Below, piece by piece: positions 62,314-64,000 of a DNA stretch of 64,000 nucleotides. Source of the stretch: an uncultured bacterium (GTDB taxonomy: Bacteria > Planctomycetota > UBA1135 > GCA-002686595). Made by a program: the position numbers and the translations under genes. Numbering within the stretch: position 1 is the stretch's first letter; every line of letters begins with the position of its first letter. The notes beneath the pieces are model-generated. The model was not told the origin of the DNA. It saw nothing but the letters and a program-made list of their open reading frames with translations, and made no database searches. The DNA lies in NCBI GenBank assembly GCA_937896235.1, contig CALBMX010000032.1:1-64000 (forward strand). The letters are read 5' to 3'.

Positions 62314-63450
62314 ATGGAACCTATACGTGTACTTGTTGTAGATGATTCGGTTGTGATCCGCCGCTTGCTTACCGCGGTCCTGGATTCGGCACCCGACATC
62401 GAAGTCGTTGGTTATTCAACCAATGGTCGGCTGGCGCTTGAAAAGATCAAGCAGCTCGAGCCAGACGTCGTAAGCCTAGACATAATGATGCCGGAGATGG
62501 ATGGCATCGAGTGCGTTCGCGAGCTGCGTAAAACCTGGAAACATATGCCTGTGATCATGTTTAGCTCTCTTACGGAGGACGGAGCAAAAGTCACGATGGA
62601 AGCGCTGGATGCAGGCGCGAACGACTTCGTGACGAAGCCGTGGAAGACAGACAACTTCGCCGATTCGGTAGGGCAGGTAAGCGGACAACTTCTAGAGAAG
62701 ATTCGCGCTCTGCATGCAGCCAACTCGAATAAGGCTGCGGGCCCGAAAAGGTCGCACCTGATGAGTGCGCCAGCACCCGCATTGCCGCGCCCCAAGCCAC
62801 AAAGTATTCCAACAGAGACGATCCGGAGAGGCGCACCATGCAAGGTGGAAGCGTTGATCATCGGTTCTTCAACTGGTGGGCCCAACGCCTTGAACGAGCT
62901 TTTTTCGGGCCTGAGATCAGATCTCGATGTGCCGATTTTGATCGCGCAGCACATGCCTCCCATGTTTACGAAACTACTGGCCGAGCGATTGAACAAGAAA
63001 TGCGGATACGAAGTCAAGGAGGCCGCTCACGGTGACCGTGTCATGGCAGGGCATGTGTATGTCGCACCTGGAGATTGGCACATGCGGATTATCCGGAGAG
63101 GTGTTGAGGTCGTGATTGACCTCAAGCAAGACGAGCCTGTGAACTCGTGCCGACCGGCTGTCGACCCGATGTTCTCCTCCGCCGTGAAAGTTTATGGGGG
63201 TGGACTGCTCGCCGTAATCCTTACGGGGATGGGCCACGATGGCGCAGCGGGCTGCGTTGAAGTCGCAAAGGCTGGAGGGCAGATAGTGGTCCAGGATGAA
63301 GAGTCCAGTGTTGTCTGGGGAATGCCCGGAGCAGTCGCTGAGACGGGCCTCGCCGATCGCATCCTTCCTCTATTAAAAATCGCAGATGAGGTCGGATTGA
63401 GAATCAAATCTAAACCCAAGGCGAGTGTTGGCAACGGAGGTGCGCGATGA
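62314..63450 (+). CDS. cheB: Chemotaxis glutamate methylesterase CheB
   Basis: A 378-residue enzyme that demethylates (and deamidates) receptors to reset the signal. The receiver domain (1-125) has Asp56 as acceptor; a Pro/Ala linker follows, and the esterase has Ser186 in GSSTGG, His213 in AQHMPP and Asp309 in GMGHDGA, a complete triad. AAGGAG sits 9 bp before the ATG. The stop overlaps the cheR start (ATGA), so receptor methylation and demethylation are coupled in translation. Confidence 0.96.
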   Translation: MEPIRVLVVDDSVVIRRLLTAVLDSAPDIEVVGYSTNGRLALEKIKQLEPDVVSLDIMMPEMDGIECVRELRKTWKHMPVIMFSSLTEDGAKVTMEALDAGANDFVTKPWKTDNFADSVGQVSGQLLEKIRALHAANSNKAAGPKRSHLMSAPAPALPRPKPQSIPTETIRRGAPCKVEALIIGSSTGGPNALNELFSGLRSDLDVPILIAQHMPPMFTKLLAERLNKKCGYEVKEAAHGDRVMAGHVYVAPGDWHMRIIRRGVEVVIDLKQDEPVNSCRPAVDPMFSSAVKVYGGGLLAVILTGMGHDGAAGCVEVAKAGGQIVVQDEESSVVWGMPGAVAETGLADRILPLLKIADEVGLRIKSKPKASVGNGGAR

Positions 63451-64000
63451 GCATCACCAAGCAAGACTTCAACTTTGTACGAGACGTCGTTCGTAGCCGG
63501 TCCGCTATCTTACTGGACGACAATAAGGGATATTTGGTAGAGATGCGCCTGTCCGCACTCGCTCAAAAAGAGGGCATCGATGATGTGCAAACCTTGATCT
63601 CAACGGTTCGCGATAAGGGTAATATTTCTTTGCGCGAGCTGATGGTCGAGGCCATGACTACGAACGAAACTTCCTTCTTCCGGGACCGCCATCCATTTGA
63701 TGCGATGCGCGACACGATCTTGCCCGAGCTAATAGAGAAGCGTGCAGCTACTCGCTCCCTAAAGATTTGGTGCGGCGCCGCGTCCACCGGACAAGAGCCC
63801 TATAGCTTGGCCATACTCCTTCGCGACAGCCTTCCCCATCCCTCTCTATGGGATTCGAAGATTATCGCGACCGATATCTCCCCAGAAGTTCTAGGGAAGG
63901 CCGAGAGAGGTCTCTACACCCAGCACGAGGTTGGTCGTGGGTTACCGGCGGCCATGCTTGTCAAGCACTTCAAGCGCACGGGACTTGAGTGGGAAGTGAA
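63447..64000 (+). CDS. cheR: Chemotaxis methyltransferase CheR (cut by window end)
   Basis: The first 184 codons of a SAM-dependent receptor methyltransferase, which methylates glutamates on chemoreceptors. The N-terminal helical domain is followed by EAMTTNETSFFRDRHPFD and the SAM loop WCGAASTGQEPYSLAI, both CheR hallmarks. GGAGG (63436-63440) is well placed before the ATG that overlaps cheB. The rest lies past the window edge. It completes the che set cheA-W-mcp-Y-B-R. Confidence 0.95.
   Translation, partial: MSITKQDFNFVRDVVRSRSAILLDDNKGYLVEMRLSALAQKEGIDDVQTLISTVRDKGNISLRELMVEAMTTNETSFFRDRHPFDAMRDTILPELIEKRAATRSLKIWCGAASTGQEPYSLAILLRDSLPHPSLWDSKIIATDISPEVLGKAERGLYTQHEVGRGLPAAMLVKHFKRTGLEWEV

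Overview
This 64 kb stretch is a gene-dense chromosomal segment of a Gram-negative bacterium with roughly 57% GC by eye. A Planctomycetota-type lineage fits best: system II cytochrome c maturation (ResB/CcsA), a compact D-E-F-G-H-I-J type II secretion operon, a GldA/GldF/GldG/DUF4340 ABC operon, an FHA plus Ser/Thr kinase receptor, a Lys/Ala-rich histone-H1-like tail on GAPDH, and many genes without a Shine-Dalgarno sequence. The phylum is an inference from gene content. I saw no tRNA, rRNA, CRISPR array, transposase or prophage.

Layout. 1-938 is a repeat-rich non-coding region. 939-9105 (+) carries tatA, mobA, a polyprenyl diphosphate synthase, a two-repeat lipoprotein, resB, ccsA, folD and a rhomboid protease; much of it serves membrane energy metabolism (Tat export, molybdenum cofactor, quinone side chain, cytochrome c). 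9138-12018 holds two proteins of unknown function. serS ends at a strong terminator shared with the minus-strand secretion operon gspD-E-F-G-H-I-J (21338 down to 13471). 21713-28499 holds a PTS IIA protein, a large membrane protein, a TsaC-arginine/tyrosine phosphatase fusion (-), and a histidine kinase with its sigma-54 response regulator. dnaK (28700) follows two copies of a CTGTC/TGGCAG motif exactly 40 bp apart. 30735-33145 encodes a lipoprotein asparaginase and a secreted protein. 33293-38584 is a four-gene ABC operon with overlapping ends. 38634-42624 is a yprA-yprB pair (helicase plus RNase-H-like exonuclease).

49987 down to 42625 (-) runs tilS, yggS, an FHA/Ser-Thr kinase, a diverged purine nucleoside phosphorylase and purN. 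50141-54410 (+) is gap, pgk, rpe and accD, joining lower glycolysis, the pentose phosphate pathway and fatty acid synthesis. 54495-57388 holds a methyltransferase (-), panB (+) and a short-chain dehydrogenase (-). 57582-64000 is a chemotaxis operon, cheA-cheW-mcp-cheY-cheB-cheR, with cheR cut by the window end.

The most interesting points are: the TsaC fusion whose phosphatase loop has the Thr that marks YwlE-type arginine phosphatases; a PNP homologue that has lost its base-binding residues; the cationic tail on GAPDH; the spaced operator-like pair before dnaK; a CA-rich 12-bp tandem repeat where the mcp ribosome site should be; and convergent genes whose stop codons share a single CTAG. I found no single clearly new multi-gene system; most of the window is housekeeping.
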